A stretch of 64,000 nt of DNA from Spirochaetaceae bacterium (GTDB taxonomy: Bacteria; Spirochaetota; Spirochaetia; Treponematales; Treponemataceae). A model generated the notes under the pieces. The model ran no database searches and had not been told where the DNA came from. It saw only the letters and a list, made by a program, of their open reading frames with translations. Made by a program: the position numbers and the translations under genes. Shown piece by piece: positions 54,283-63,233 of the stretch; within the stretch, counting starts at the first letter, position 1; every line of letters begins with the position of its first letter. The stretch covers positions 1 through 64,000 of the forward strand of contig JAFQDD010000017.1 in assembly GCA_017416145.1 (NCBI GenBank). Direction: 5' to 3'.

Positions 54283-55220
54283 TTTGATTCTTTTTCCTTT
54301 GCCATCATATTTTTGTAGTTGTAAGGATCATTCATATCATCAATAGCCATTTGTACAAGGTTTTCATAAGCAACAATGTCCTTGGCTCTTTGCTCATCTG
54401 TATAATCTTCCAACTTTTGTTTAATCATATCATAGAATTCTGTTTTTGCAGCATATTTCCAAAATAAATCTTCATAGAGGATATTTTTGTGTTTCCAAGG
54501 CTTCCAGTTAATTTTGTAGTGAACGAGTTTTAGGTTTTTATCATCAAATTTATCATTTTTGAAAGCTGTTTTATTCCAGCCTAAGTCCAAAATCTTTGTT
54601 TTCCCTTTACACAAAACATTTAGGTAATCTTCGTCTTGGGTAACTCTGAATCTAAATCTGTTTATCATTTTGAAGAATTGGTCTTCGATATTTTCTTTTC
54701 TAAACTCTGCAAGATTCATTACCATAATTCCTGCATTAAAATATTCATTTACAGGAACGTCTAAGGCTTTTTCTACGTAATCGCCAAAAACTTTTACTTC
54801 TGCCATAACTTCTTCTGGAGAAGCTGCCAAAAATAAATTAGTAATATCTGTGTTGTAAAGCTCTGCAATATCACCTAAACAAACAATATCACAATCCATA
54901 TACAAAACTTTGTCGTATTGTGGGTACATATTTGCAATGAAAAATCTGTAGTAAGTTTCAATGGAATAATAATCTCGAAGGTGAAATTTTACTTTTATTT
55001 TTGTAAGAATTGTTTTTAATGAAATAAATTCGATTTTTACATCTTCGGACTCATATTTTGCAATTACTTCTTCATATTTTTTATCTAAATCTGTTGTTAA
55101 AATATGGAAATGATAAAAATAATCTTTTGAACAATTCTCTAATATCGATTCAAGGGTAATAGCTACAAAAGGTGCATAATTGTTGTCTGTAGCAAAAAAA
55201 ACAGGAATTACCGGTTTCAT
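54279..55220 (-). CDS. Glycosyltransferase family 8 protein (1)
   Basis: A 313-residue retaining glycosyltransferase. It opens with IPVFFATDNNYAPFVAITLESIL, has the metal-binding DxD in KVLYMDCDIVCLGDIAELYN near residue 103, then YFNAGIMVMNLAEFR and the C-terminal HYKINWKPWKH. It resembles LgtC/GspA-type galactosyl- or glucosyltransferases of surface glycans. AGGAG precedes the ATG. Paralogue of the next upstream gene. Confidence 0.92.
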   Translation of the reverse strand: MKPVIPVFFATDNNYAPFVAITLESILENCSKDYFYHFHILTTDLDKKYEEVIAKYESEDVKIEFISLKTILTKIKVKFHLRDYYSIETYYRFFIANMYPQYDKVLYMDCDIVCLGDIAELYNTDITNLFLAASPEEVMAEVKVFGDYVEKALDVPVNEYFNAGIMVMNLAEFRKENIEDQFFKMINRFRFRVTQDEDYLNVLCKGKTKILDLGWNKTAFKNDKFDDKNLKLVHYKINWKPWKHKNILYEDLFWKYAAKTEFYDMIKQKLEDYTDEQRAKDIVAYENLVQMAIDDMNDPYNYKNMMAKEKESK

Positions 55221-55398
55221 AAAAGAACTCCTAAAAACTTTGTTTATCGCATTTAAAAATATCCGTAGGTATATTAGACACTAACTTTAAAAAAAAGTTG
55301 CAGGAATTTGTAAAAATTTTCATTTTTTTTACAAATTCCTGTGCTAGAAAGCATTTGAGGAAACTTTTATGTAAAATAATCAAGTAACCTTGTTTTTT

Positions 55399-56367
55399 TT
55401 ATTGTGCGTCACTAATTTGCAATCTAGAAAACCAATCAGGATTGCCTTTTATTACGAGATTAACAAAAGAATTCTTATTTTTCAAGCATCTTTTTGCATG
55501 TTCTACAATTTCTACGTTTGCAGCTTCTTTTTCCTTACGCATTTCATCTGTGTAAGAGTCACGCATTTTTAGAATATCATCATAAAATGGTGAATTTTTT
55601 GCGTAAGTCCAAAAGTACTCTTGATTTAAAACATCATCATATTGCCAAGGTTTTTTGTACAATGCATAGTGAACAATGTTTAATTCACCTTCTAGTGGAG
55701 CTGGAATTGCTTCTTTATTCCACCCGTTTTCTAGGATTTTTACGCTACCATTACACATAGCATTTAAGTATCCTTGATCTGGGTCGATAACATCAAAATC
55801 GTATTTATTTATCAAATATACAAACTTGTTTTCTAAGTCTCTGCGTCGGAATTCTGCTAAGTTCATAACCAAAACTCCAGCTTGTAAATAATTTTGGTGA
55901 GGAACTCCACAGAAAGATTCAGCATAAGCACTAAAAATATCGTTGTCGCTAACAATGTGACATCTTGCAGCTCCAAGAAGATTGTCTCCAATATCTTGAT
56001 TGTATAGTTTTGAAATATCACCTAAAACAATAAGGTCGCAGTCTAAATACAAAACTTTGTCATATTGTGGGAAAAGACTTTGAATAAATAGGCGATACCA
56101 AGTTTGCAAACTAAAGTGATATAGGTTTTTTAGTTTGCCTTTAACAGTTTCAACTTTGTCTGAAATATCGCAAAAGTTAATTGAAAAATTTTCGTTTTCT
56201 AATCTTTTAATGATATTACATTTTTCTTCGTCTAATCCTGTGTTAATTACATTTATAACATAGTCATAATCTTTTGATGCGTTTTGAATTAGAGAAGTTA
56301 ATGCAACGTCTAAAATTGGTAAATAATTGTTGTCAGTGGCGAAAAAAATTGGAATAATTGGTTTCAT
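55399..56367 (-). CDS. Glycosyltransferase family 8 protein (2)
   Basis: A 322-residue GT8 enzyme: IPIFFATDNNYLPILDVALTSLI at the start, DxD in KVLYLDCDLIVLGDISKLYN, YLQAGVLVMNLAEFR and HYALYKKPWQYDD. It is clearly duplicated from the neighbouring GT8 gene, with the same layout and about the same length. AGGAGG lies before the ATG. Probably part of a surface-glycan operon with the other GT8 and the acyltransferase. Confidence 0.92.
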   Translation of the reverse strand: MKPIIPIFFATDNNYLPILDVALTSLIQNASKDYDYVINVINTGLDEEKCNIIKRLENENFSINFCDISDKVETVKGKLKNLYHFSLQTWYRLFIQSLFPQYDKVLYLDCDLIVLGDISKLYNQDIGDNLLGAARCHIVSDNDIFSAYAESFCGVPHQNYLQAGVLVMNLAEFRRRDLENKFVYLINKYDFDVIDPDQGYLNAMCNGSVKILENGWNKEAIPAPLEGELNIVHYALYKKPWQYDDVLNQEYFWTYAKNSPFYDDILKMRDSYTDEMRKEKEAANVEIVEHAKRCLKNKNSFVNLVIKGNPDWFSRLQISDAQ

Positions 56368-56652
56368 AATGACCTCCTAAAATTATTTTTGAAATTTCAC
56401 TAAAATAATTTTTTCTCTGTTTTATTTGACACATATTCAAAAAAAAAGTTGCACAAAAAAACATTTTTTTTACAAATTTTTCAAAAATGTAAAAGTCAAT
56501 GTGATTTTTCTCGAAAGTTTTAATTTTGATAAGCAGATGAAAAAAATAAAAATTAGTCATATATTTATAAATATCAAAAATATTACTCCAAAAAATAGAT
56601 TACAACTAAATTATTAACAAATATTTAACAAATTGATGTAAAATAAATAGTT
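56368..56652. other. AT-rich divergent intergenic region
   Basis: Holds the GT8 leader on one side and the response-regulator promoter (TAAAAT at 56639-56644, 8 nt before its ATG) on the other. I see no gene or strong structure. Confidence 0.4.
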
Positions 56653-57345
56653 ATGGTAAAGATTTTAGTAGTTGAAGATGATAAAAACTTAAACAAGTCA
56701 ATTTGTTTGTTTTTGGCTCAAAAAGGTTTTGAAGCTCAAGGATGTTATGATGGAGAAGAAGCTTTGGATGTTCTTTACAAAACTTCTTTTGATTTGGTAA
56801 TTTCTGACATTATGATGCCAAAGGTTGATGGATATAAACTTTTGGAAAATGTGCGTAAATTGGATAAAAGCATCCCCTTCATTTTTATGACAGCAAAAGA
56901 AGATTTTCCTTCAAAACAAAAAGGGTTTAATGCTGGAGTAGACGACTACCTTGTAAAACCAGTGGATTTGCAAGAACTTTACCTTCGAGTAAATGCTTTG
57001 CTTAGACGAGCTAATATCAATGTGGAAAAGAAACTTGTGGTAGGAAATTTCACAATGGATGTGGAAGAACATATGGCTTACATTGGAGATGAGGAAGTAA
57101 ATTTTACCACCAGAGAATTTGACATTGTTTTTAAGTTTTTGTCTTATCCCAAAAAGACTTTTTCAAGAAGTCAACTTATGAACGAATTTTGGAATCCTGA
57201 TAGTTTTACTGGCACTCGTACTGTGGATGTTTATATTACAAAAATCAGAGAAAAACTTGCAAATTGCAAAGATTTTGAAATTGTAACTGTTCACGGACTT
57301 GGGTACAAAGCTGTTATTGCAGAAAAAGACGAGAAATCCTTATGA
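56653..57345 (+). CDS. OmpR-family response regulator
   Basis: A 230-residue regulator. The receiver domain has the acidic pair EDD (8-10), phosphorylation site Asp in LVISDIMMPKVDGY (near 53) and Lys in DDYLVKPVD. The C-terminal winged helix (NFTTREFDIVFKFLSYPKKTFSRSQLM...GTRTVDVYITKIREKL...VHGLGYKAVI) binds DNA. It has no Shine-Dalgarno. The kinase gene overlaps its end by 4 nt, so they form a cognate pair. Target genes are not known; the downstream membrane protein is in the same operon. Confidence 0.95.
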   Translation: MVKILVVEDDKNLNKSICLFLAQKGFEAQGCYDGEEALDVLYKTSFDLVISDIMMPKVDGYKLLENVRKLDKSIPFIFMTAKEDFPSKQKGFNAGVDDYLVKPVDLQELYLRVNALLRRANINVEKKLVVGNFTMDVEEHMAYIGDEEVNFTTREFDIVFKFLSYPKKTFSRSQLMNEFWNPDSFTGTRTVDVYITKIREKLANCKDFEIVTVHGLGYKAVIAEKDEKSL

Positions 57346-58445
57346 AAAAAAGAAACTATTTTCCAAAAGAGCAAAAAACCTCTCCAAAACGTCCAAAAAA
57401 AATGCTGGATTCTGTGGTCTTTACTCTTTTTTCCTATGTGCTGATTTTTGTAGGTATTTCATTTATTTTAACTTGTAGTCTTATGCTTTTTTTGTCTGGA
57501 AGTAACATTTCCGAAGATTTTGTTAGACAACGTGCTCCTACAACTTTTACCAATATTTTTGTCTTGAGTTTTATGTTTACCGTCGTTACGATGCTGATAA
57601 AATATTACTTTTTTGATAAACCTCTGAAAAATCTTCATGATGGAATGGAAAATCTTTTAAAAGGAAATTATAGTTTTAGGCTTCCCCTTGATGAAAAACT
57701 TGAAAATCAAGAGGCCATAAGTAAACTATTTGAAAGTTTTGATAAAATTGCTAATCAATTAGAAAAAACTGAGGAAAAACAACTGGATTTTGTTTCCAAT
57801 GTTTCTCACGAAATCAAAACTCCTTTAACAGTGATAAAAAATTATGTTCAGCTTTTAGGAAAAGAAGATTTACCAATGGAAGAACGGCGAAAATATCACG
57901 CTGTTATCGAAGAAAATGCAGAAAAGCTTAATTCATTGGTTAGCAATATTTTGAAGTTAAATAAACTGGAAAATCAAGTAATTGTAAAAGATTGTGAAGT
58001 TTTTGATTTTGGTGAAATGATTTGCGAATCTTTACTGAGTTTTGAATCGGTTTGGACAGAGAAAAATATTGAGATTGAAACAAATCTTGAAGAAGGACTT
58101 TTCATAAACACCGACAAGCGATTACTAGAAATTGTTTGTAACAACTTAATATCAAATGCTATGAAATTTACAGAATCTGGTGGTAAAGTTTCTGTAGAAT
58201 GCTTCAAAAAAGAAAATCTTGCTACAGTTTCTGTAACAGACACTGGGTGTGGAATTTCTAGCGAAACTGGAAAACATATTTTTGACAAGTTTTATCAAGG
58301 CGACACCTCTCGAAAAGCGGAAGGCAACGGGCTTGGTCTTGCTTTAGTAAAACGAATTATAGATGTTTTGGGTGGAGAGATTTCTGTTCAAAGCCAACTT
58401 GGCAAAGGCAGTAAGTTTTCAGTAACTTTGGAGGTTGCAAAATGA
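57342..58445 (+). CDS. Sensor histidine kinase
   Basis: A 367-residue kinase. Two spans (about 28-50 and 68-88) flank a very short external loop, then HAMP, HisKA with the phospho-His in NVSHEIKTPLTVIKNYVQLL, and HATPase_c with N-box CNNLISNAMKF, G1 VTDTGCGIS and G2 GNGLGLALVKRI. The short loop suggests it senses the membrane rather than a bulky ligand. It phosphorylates the overlapping upstream response regulator. Confidence 0.95.
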   Translation: MKKRNYFPKEQKTSPKRPKKMLDSVVFTLFSYVLIFVGISFILTCSLMLFLSGSNISEDFVRQRAPTTFTNIFVLSFMFTVVTMLIKYYFFDKPLKNLHDGMENLLKGNYSFRLPLDEKLENQEAISKLFESFDKIANQLEKTEEKQLDFVSNVSHEIKTPLTVIKNYVQLLGKEDLPMEERRKYHAVIEENAEKLNSLVSNILKLNKLENQVIVKDCEVFDFGEMICESLLSFESVWTEKNIEIETNLEEGLFINTDKRLLEIVCNNLISNAMKFTESGGKVSVECFKKENLATVSVTDTGCGISSETGKHIFDKFYQGDTSRKAEGNGLGLALVKRIIDVLGGEISVQSQLGKGSKFSVTLEVAK

Positions 58446-58825
58446 ATGACGAAAAATTAGAAAATCAAAAAGAAACATTTAACTACTCTTATTCTTCTAT
58501 TAGAAGAGAAGAAATTGAAAAAATCAGAAACAAATATATCCAAAATCAAGAGGACGATTTATCCGAATTGCGCCGACTTGATAATCACATCACAAACACA
58601 GCAACTTTTGCATCAATTTTTGTTGGAATTGTGGGAGTTTTGGTTTTTGGAACTGGATTAAGTTTGGTTTTAAGTTTTTCGAAATACGTTTCTGGAATAA
58701 TTGTTGGTTTTTTGGGACTATTGATTATGGGAGCAGGGCTTCTTGTAAACAAAATTATTCTAAAAAAACTACGAGAAAAATACGGAAACAGAATTATTGA
58801 ATTATCTGATAAATTGTTAAAGTAA
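58442..58825 (+). CDS. Small two-span membrane protein (paralogue A)
   Basis: A 127-residue protein overlapping the kinase gene by ATGA. A charged helical start is followed by two spans (ATFASIFVGIVGVLVFGTGLSLVL and IIVGFLGLLIMGAGLLVNKII) and a basic tail. It is homologous to the 116-residue protein at 59697, sharing IVG-IL-FGTG and the helix tail. Possibly an accessory of the two-component system. Function unknown. Confidence 0.75.
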   Translation: MNDEKLENQKETFNYSYSSIRREEIEKIRNKYIQNQEDDLSELRRLDNHITNTATFASIFVGIVGVLVFGTGLSLVLSFSKYVSGIIVGFLGLLIMGAGLLVNKIILKKLREKYGNRIIELSDKLLK

Positions 58826-58835
58826 AAACTAGATA

Positions 58836-58885
58836 AATACAGGTGGAAAGACAATCTTTATGAAATGTTTTTCCACCTTTTTTTT
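58836..58885 (+). terminator. Terminator of the two-component operon
   Basis: AGGTGGAAA pairs with TTTCCACCT around a long loop and is followed by eight T. Confidence 0.75.
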
Positions 58886-58975
58886 ATGCGTATAAAAAAT
58901 AACAAATCATTAATATTTTAAAAACATTTTCTAAATATCTTATCTGTAAAGTAAAGACATCTTACAAGGAAACAG

Positions 58976-59077
58976 GAAAAACACTTCTTCTGAAATAGCG
59001 TCGAAGTGTTTTTCTAAAAGTTTGTGTTGCAAACTTTTCTATCAAATTGCTGTTTTTCACTTCGTTGCAAAACAGCA
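58976..59077 (+). ncRNA. Triple-hairpin leader of the outer-membrane barrel gene
   Basis: Three perfect hairpins in a row: GAAAAACACTTC/GAAGTGTTTTTC (58976-58987 with 59003-59014), AAAAGTTTG/CAAACTTTT (59016-59024 with 59030-59038) and TGCTGTTTT/AAAACAGCA (59048-59056 with 59069-59077). They end 3-5 nt before the ATAGGAG ribosome site of the next gene. Confidence 0.6.
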
Positions 59078-59094
59078 CTATATAGGAGATTTTT

Positions 59095-59673
59095 ATGAAA
59101 AAACTAATTGCAGTTTTAATGATGGGTGCTTTACTAGCAGGTTCTGTATTCGCTTTGGATTTATCAGTTGGGCTAAAAGGAATTGTGGGAAATGACAATT
59201 CTAGCGTAAAAGGTGCAACAATCGGTGGCGGATTTGATATCAATCTTGATGTGAAAAATGGTTTTGGCTTGGAAGTTCAAAGTAATATTGTTCCATCAAA
59301 ACTAACTTCAACTGATGATGGAATGACTTTTGTAAATCACATGACTGTAAATATTCCAGTTATGGCTTGGTATAACGCAAGATTTTCTTGGTTTGGACTT
59401 GGATTGGGTGCTGGAATTAGCTGTACAATGTCTGAAAATCACCCTGCAGAGGCATCTAACACAAAAATTGGCTTGGCAGCTGGTCTAAAAACTAAAATCT
59501 TTGTTACAGATAATGTAGCAATCGTTGCTGGAATCACTGGAAATCTTGATTGTCTTCCTACTTTAACAAAAAAAGAAGAAAATGGCTCTAGAACATACAA
59601 GTTTGTAAAATCAGACTTTTCTAGAAACGGATTTTTCGGTTCTTTAGGTGTGGAATACAAGTTTTCTCTATAG
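59095..59673 (+). CDS. Outer-membrane beta-barrel protein
   Basis: A 192-residue exported protein with a signal peptide ending LLAGSVFA. The mature part is alternating-hydrophobic beta strands (GGGFDINLDVKNGFGLEVQSNIV, WFGLGLGAGISCTM) and ends in GSLGVEYKFSL, typical of small 8-stranded barrels. TAGGAG precedes the ATG. Expression may be tuned by the three-hairpin leader. Specific function unknown. Confidence 0.8.
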   Translation: MKKLIAVLMMGALLAGSVFALDLSVGLKGIVGNDNSSVKGATIGGGFDINLDVKNGFGLEVQSNIVPSKLTSTDDGMTFVNHMTVNIPVMAWYNARFSWFGLGLGAGISCTMSENHPAEASNTKIGLAAGLKTKIFVTDNVAIVAGITGNLDCLPTLTKKEENGSRTYKFVKSDFSRNGFFGSLGVEYKFSL

Positions 59674-59696
59674 ATTTCTAAACAAGCGGTGATAAA

Positions 59697-60047
59697 ATGA
59701 CTGAACAAGAAATCCAATTTGTAAAAGAGCTAAAAAGCAAATACGAAGAAAGAGAAACAACAACACAAAAAATCGAAAAACTAAGAGATTTAGATGCTAG
59801 TGTTTATACAAGCGGTACAATTACAGGTTTAATCTTAGGAATCGTTGGAATATTGATATTTGGAACTGGAATGTGCTGTTGCCTTTTGTGGAATATGTAC
59901 TTTTTAGGCGTTGTCCTAGGTATTGTTGGAATCCAGATTATGGCTCTAGCTTATCCTACCAGAAACAGATTAGTTGGTAAAAAACGAAAAGAAGTTGCCA
60001 AAGATATTCAAGCTCTTTCAAATGAACTTCTTGGAGAAAACTGCTAA
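59697..60047 (+). CDS. Small two-span membrane protein (paralogue B)
   Basis: A 116-residue protein: charged helix (FVKELKSKYEERETTTQKIEKLRDLD), two spans (GTITGLILGIVGILIFGTGMCCCLLWNMYFLGVVLGIVGIQIMAL region) and a basic tail. It is similar in layout and motif to the protein at 58442-58825. It follows the barrel gene by 23 nt and is probably in its operon. Confidence 0.75.
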   Translation: MTEQEIQFVKELKSKYEERETTTQKIEKLRDLDASVYTSGTITGLILGIVGILIFGTGMCCCLLWNMYFLGVVLGIVGIQIMALAYPTRNRLVGKKRKEVAKDIQALSNELLGENC

Positions 60048-60062
60048 ACCTCTAAAACAAAA

Positions 60063-60100
60063 AAAACTCGGAACTTTAGGCTTCCGAGTTTTTTTTCTTT
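60063..60100. terminator. Bidirectional terminator
   Basis: ACTCGGAA pairs with TTCCGAGT with flanking A8 and T8 runs, between convergent genes. Confidence 0.85.
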
Positions 60101-60104
60101 ACGC

Positions 60105-61817
60105 TCAACTTCGATTGTACAATTTTGCGTAAACACCATCTTTTGTTAAAAGTTCCTGATGAGTTCCAGATTCTAAAATTCCATCTTGACCAACCACCAC
60201 AATTTTATCCGCATTTTTTATTGTGGAAAGTCTGTGAGCGATTACCAAAGTGGTTCTTCCGACCGAAAGTTTATCAAAAGATTCTTGGATTTTTTCTTCA
60301 GTTACAGAATCCAGCGATGATGTTGCTTCGTCCAAAATCAAAATTGGTGGATTTTTCAAAAATATTCTTGCAATAGAAACCCGCTGTTTTTGCCCACCAG
60401 AAAGCTTTATTCCCCTCTCCCCAACCAAAGTGTCATAACCATTTGGCATTTTCATAATATCTTCGTGGATTTCAGCCGCTTTTGCAGCTTTTATAATCTC
60501 TTCGTCTGTGGCATCGATTTTACCATAAGCAATGTTTTCTTTGATTGTTCCTGCAAACAAGAAAACGTCCTGTTGAACCAAGCCAATTTTTTTTCGGAGA
60601 GATTTTAAGCTCATATTTTTGATTGGCACACCATCAATTAGGATTTCTCCAGAGGTTACTTCATAAAATCGTGGCAGCAAATGACACAAAGTTGTTTTCC
60701 CCGCTCCCGAAGCTCCCACAAAAGCAAAGGTTTTTCCTTTTTCAATTTCCAAATTGATATTAGACAAAACTTCAATATTATTTCCATAAGAAAAAGACAC
60801 GTTTTTGTAAGAAATATCTCCTTTAACCTCTTGAATTTCCAAAGGATTTTCAATTTCTTGAATACTTGGTTTTGTTTCCATAATTTCTAAAAATCGATTA
60901 AAACCAGCCATTCCAGAAGTATATTGCTCTACAAAGTTAGTTAGTCGTTTTATAGGTTGCACAAAAGCTGCCACAAAAAGATTTGCTGCTACCAAATCAG
61001 AAACAGACATTTCACCTTTCATAATAAAATATCCGCCCACAGCCAAAATAATTACATTTAACATATTGATTGGAAACTCTAATTTCGCATGAAAAGTGGA
61101 CATTGCATTATAAAAAAGTTTTTTTGCTTTTTTAAACTGATTGTTGCCTTCATCAAATCGTTGAATTTCATATTTTTCGTTGGCAAAAGCCTTTGTAACT
61201 CTTGCTCCAGAAACACTTGATTCTATAACTGTATTAATTTCCGCTGTTTTTTCCTTTACTGCCTTAGAAGACTTTCCCATAGCTTTTCGTGATTGAATCG
61301 TAAAAAACAAAAGCAAGGGAATATAACAAAACACAATAACAGCAAGTTCAATTCGGATTGTAAGCAACATTGCAAAAGAGCCAAGCAAAGTTAAAATCGA
61401 AATAAACAAATCTTCTGGTCCGTGGTGAGCAAGTTCTGTAACTTCAAACAAGTCTGTTGTAACCCGAGACATAATTTTTCCAGTTCGATGATTATCAAAA
61501 AACGCAAAATCTTGATATTCAATATGGGAAAAAATATCTTTTCGCATATCAGCTTCAACTTTTGTACCAAACACATGGCCCCAATAGTTTATAAACCAAA
61601 AAGCCACTGTACGAACAACGTACATTAAAGTCATAACCAAAATCATTTTGAAAAGCAAATTAAGTTCAAAAGAAGGAATAATGGCATCCAAAGTGTATTT
61701 ACTCATCATTGGGAAAACTGTATCAACAAGAGCCACAATCACGGCACAAATCATATCTCCAAGAAAAAGTTTCCAATGGGCTTTGTAATAAGACAAAAAG
61801 ATTTTTAGATTTTTCAT
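60105..61817 (-). CDS. ABC exporter, MsbA/multidrug type (fused permease and ATPase)
   Basis: A 570-residue half-transporter. Six spans lie in the first ~310 residues (IFSHIEYQDFAFFDNHRTGKIMSRVT coupling region); the ATPase has Walker A GASGAGKTT, Q-loop GLVQQDVFLFAGTIKENIAYG, signature LSGGQKQRVSIARI, Walker B ILILDEATSSLD and switch His VIAHRLST. It works as a homodimer, exporting lipid, drug or peptide; substrate unknown. No clear ribosome site. Confidence 0.93.
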   Translation of the reverse strand: MKNLKIFLSYYKAHWKLFLGDMICAVIVALVDTVFPMMSKYTLDAIIPSFELNLLFKMILVMTLMYVVRTVAFWFINYWGHVFGTKVEADMRKDIFSHIEYQDFAFFDNHRTGKIMSRVTTDLFEVTELAHHGPEDLFISILTLLGSFAMLLTIRIELAVIVFCYIPLLLFFTIQSRKAMGKSSKAVKEKTAEINTVIESSVSGARVTKAFANEKYEIQRFDEGNNQFKKAKKLFYNAMSTFHAKLEFPINMLNVIILAVGGYFIMKGEMSVSDLVAANLFVAAFVQPIKRLTNFVEQYTSGMAGFNRFLEIMETKPSIQEIENPLEIQEVKGDISYKNVSFSYGNNIEVLSNINLEIEKGKTFAFVGASGAGKTTLCHLLPRFYEVTSGEILIDGVPIKNMSLKSLRKKIGLVQQDVFLFAGTIKENIAYGKIDATDEEIIKAAKAAEIHEDIMKMPNGYDTLVGERGIKLSGGQKQRVSIARIFLKNPPILILDEATSSLDSVTEEKIQESFDKLSVGRTTLVIAHRLSTIKNADKIVVVGQDGILESGTHQELLTKDGVYAKLYNRS

Positions 61818-61987
61818 AAAATCGAGTTTATAACATCAAAGAAAGTTTTTCAATTTGTGAAAAATATTTAAGAAAAAAAAGAAAGCTATAAATTCTAAAA
61901 AAAATATTTTTATTTTTTTAAATTATGCTTTATAATTTTTATTGGATATTTGGAGATAAAACTATACTTTAAAATCAGAGGTGTCTT

Positions 61988-62809
61988 ATGGCTATAATAA
62001 CTATTTCACGACAAGTTGCAGCTTTGGGAGACGAAGTAGCCGCTGCTTTGGCAAAAAAGTTAGGTTACAAGTTTATAGACAGAAAATACATAGAAAATCG
62101 TATTGTAGAACTTGGTTTTCCAGAAGAAAAAATGAAAAAGTATGACGAGAGAAAACCTGGTTTTTTTGCTTCTCTTGTAAAAGATAGAGATGAATATTTG
62201 GATTATTTGCAAACTGCGATTTTGGAAACTGCAAAAGATGGCAACTGTGTTCTGATTGGACGGGGTGCATTTGTGGTGTTGGAAAATGTACCAAATTTGA
62301 TTGCAGTTAGATTTGTGGCAAAGGATGAAATCCGAGAAGAACGCTTGATGAAAGAGTTTGATTGGAACAAAAAACAAGCACAAGGAAGAATCACAGAAAG
62401 TGATGAAAATCGAAAAGGATTTCATAAAAACTTTTTCAACATTGAGCCAGACAATCCAGCAAACTATCACTTAACATTGAATACAGGAATTTTGACTGTG
62501 GATGAATCTGCCAATGCCATTGCAAATCTTTGTAAGGCTTTAATCACAGAGGAAAAAGAAATTGCTGGAGAGAAAAAAGTTCAAGAACTATATCAAGCTC
62601 AACTTGTTGTAAATGCTTTGCTTTTTGAACATAAAGTAAATGTGAATTTTTTACGAGCTGTAATCGATGGCGAAAAATTAATTTTGCAAGGTGTTGCAGA
62701 TTCAGTTGCAATTTCAGAAAAAGCTGCTTCTCTTGCACGAGAAATTATGCCAGATAAAACTGTGGAATCCTGCATAAGCATTGTTCAAGATTTTAACACT
62801 TATCCATAG
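61988..62809 (+). CDS. Cytidylate-kinase-like family protein
   Basis: A 273-residue protein of the AAA_26/cytidylate kinase-like family. ITISRQVAALGDEVAAALAKKLGYKFIDRKYIE is the family start, with a P-loop that lacks the normal GxxGxGK(S/T), and GNCVLIGRGAFVVLENVPNLIAVRFVA follows. The C-terminal ~80 residues form a separate small domain (VNVNFLRAVIDGEKLILQGVADSVAISEKA). True CMP kinase activity is doubtful. AGAGGTG precedes the ATG. Confidence 0.85.
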   Translation: MAIITISRQVAALGDEVAAALAKKLGYKFIDRKYIENRIVELGFPEEKMKKYDERKPGFFASLVKDRDEYLDYLQTAILETAKDGNCVLIGRGAFVVLENVPNLIAVRFVAKDEIREERLMKEFDWNKKQAQGRITESDENRKGFHKNFFNIEPDNPANYHLTLNTGILTVDESANAIANLCKALITEEKEIAGEKKVQELYQAQLVVNALLFEHKVNVNFLRAVIDGEKLILQGVADSVAISEKAASLAREIMPDKTVESCISIVQDFNTYP

Positions 62810-62818
62810 GATAAACAG

Positions 62819-63178
62819 ATGGCGATACAAATTTTTGGAACGATGAAAAACTTTGATTGCAAAAAGGCTCAAATGTGGTTCAAGGAACGACGGATTCCCT
62901 TTCAGTTTATCGACTTAAAAGAAAAGTCTATGAGCTTAGGGGAATTTCAGTCTGTTCTTCAAGCAATTACAAAGGAAACAGGGGATAAACAAGAAGCTCT
63001 CCAATCAATGATAGACAAAAATTCAAAAGATTATGCTTCTATTGCCTATCTTGATGATTCTGATATTGAGAAAAAACTCTTTGAAAATCAAAATTTGCTA
63101 AAACAGCCGATTGTAAGAAACGGAAAAAACCTTGGGACTGTTGGGCTTGTTCCAAAAGTTTGGGAAACTTGGCAATAA
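62819..63178 (+). CDS. ArsC/Spx-family thioredoxin-fold protein
   Basis: A 119-residue ArsC-like protein: IFGTMKNFDCKKAQMWFKERRIPFQFIDLKEKSMSLGEF, then LLKQPIVRNGKNLGTVGL with cis-Pro. Only one Cys remains where Spx has CxxC, and the arsenate-reductase Arg pattern is not clear, so neither Spx nor arsenate reductase function is assured. It starts 9 nt after the kinase-like gene. Confidence 0.85.
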   Translation: MAIQIFGTMKNFDCKKAQMWFKERRIPFQFIDLKEKSMSLGEFQSVLQAITKETGDKQEALQSMIDKNSKDYASIAYLDDSDIEKKLFENQNLLKQPIVRNGKNLGTVGLVPKVWETWQ

Positions 63179-63197
63179 TTCAAAATTCACCAAAATA

Positions 63198-63227
63198 TTG
63201 ACCAAAAACCGATTTTTCTCATATTCT
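63198..63227 (+). promoter_or_regulatory. Promoter of the SLC13-like gene, apparently leaderless
   Basis: TTGACC (63198-63203), 18-nt spacer, TATTCT (63222-63227), six bases (AAGCAA) to ATG 63234; no Shine-Dalgarno. Confidence 0.55.
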
Positions 63228-63233
63228 AAGCAA

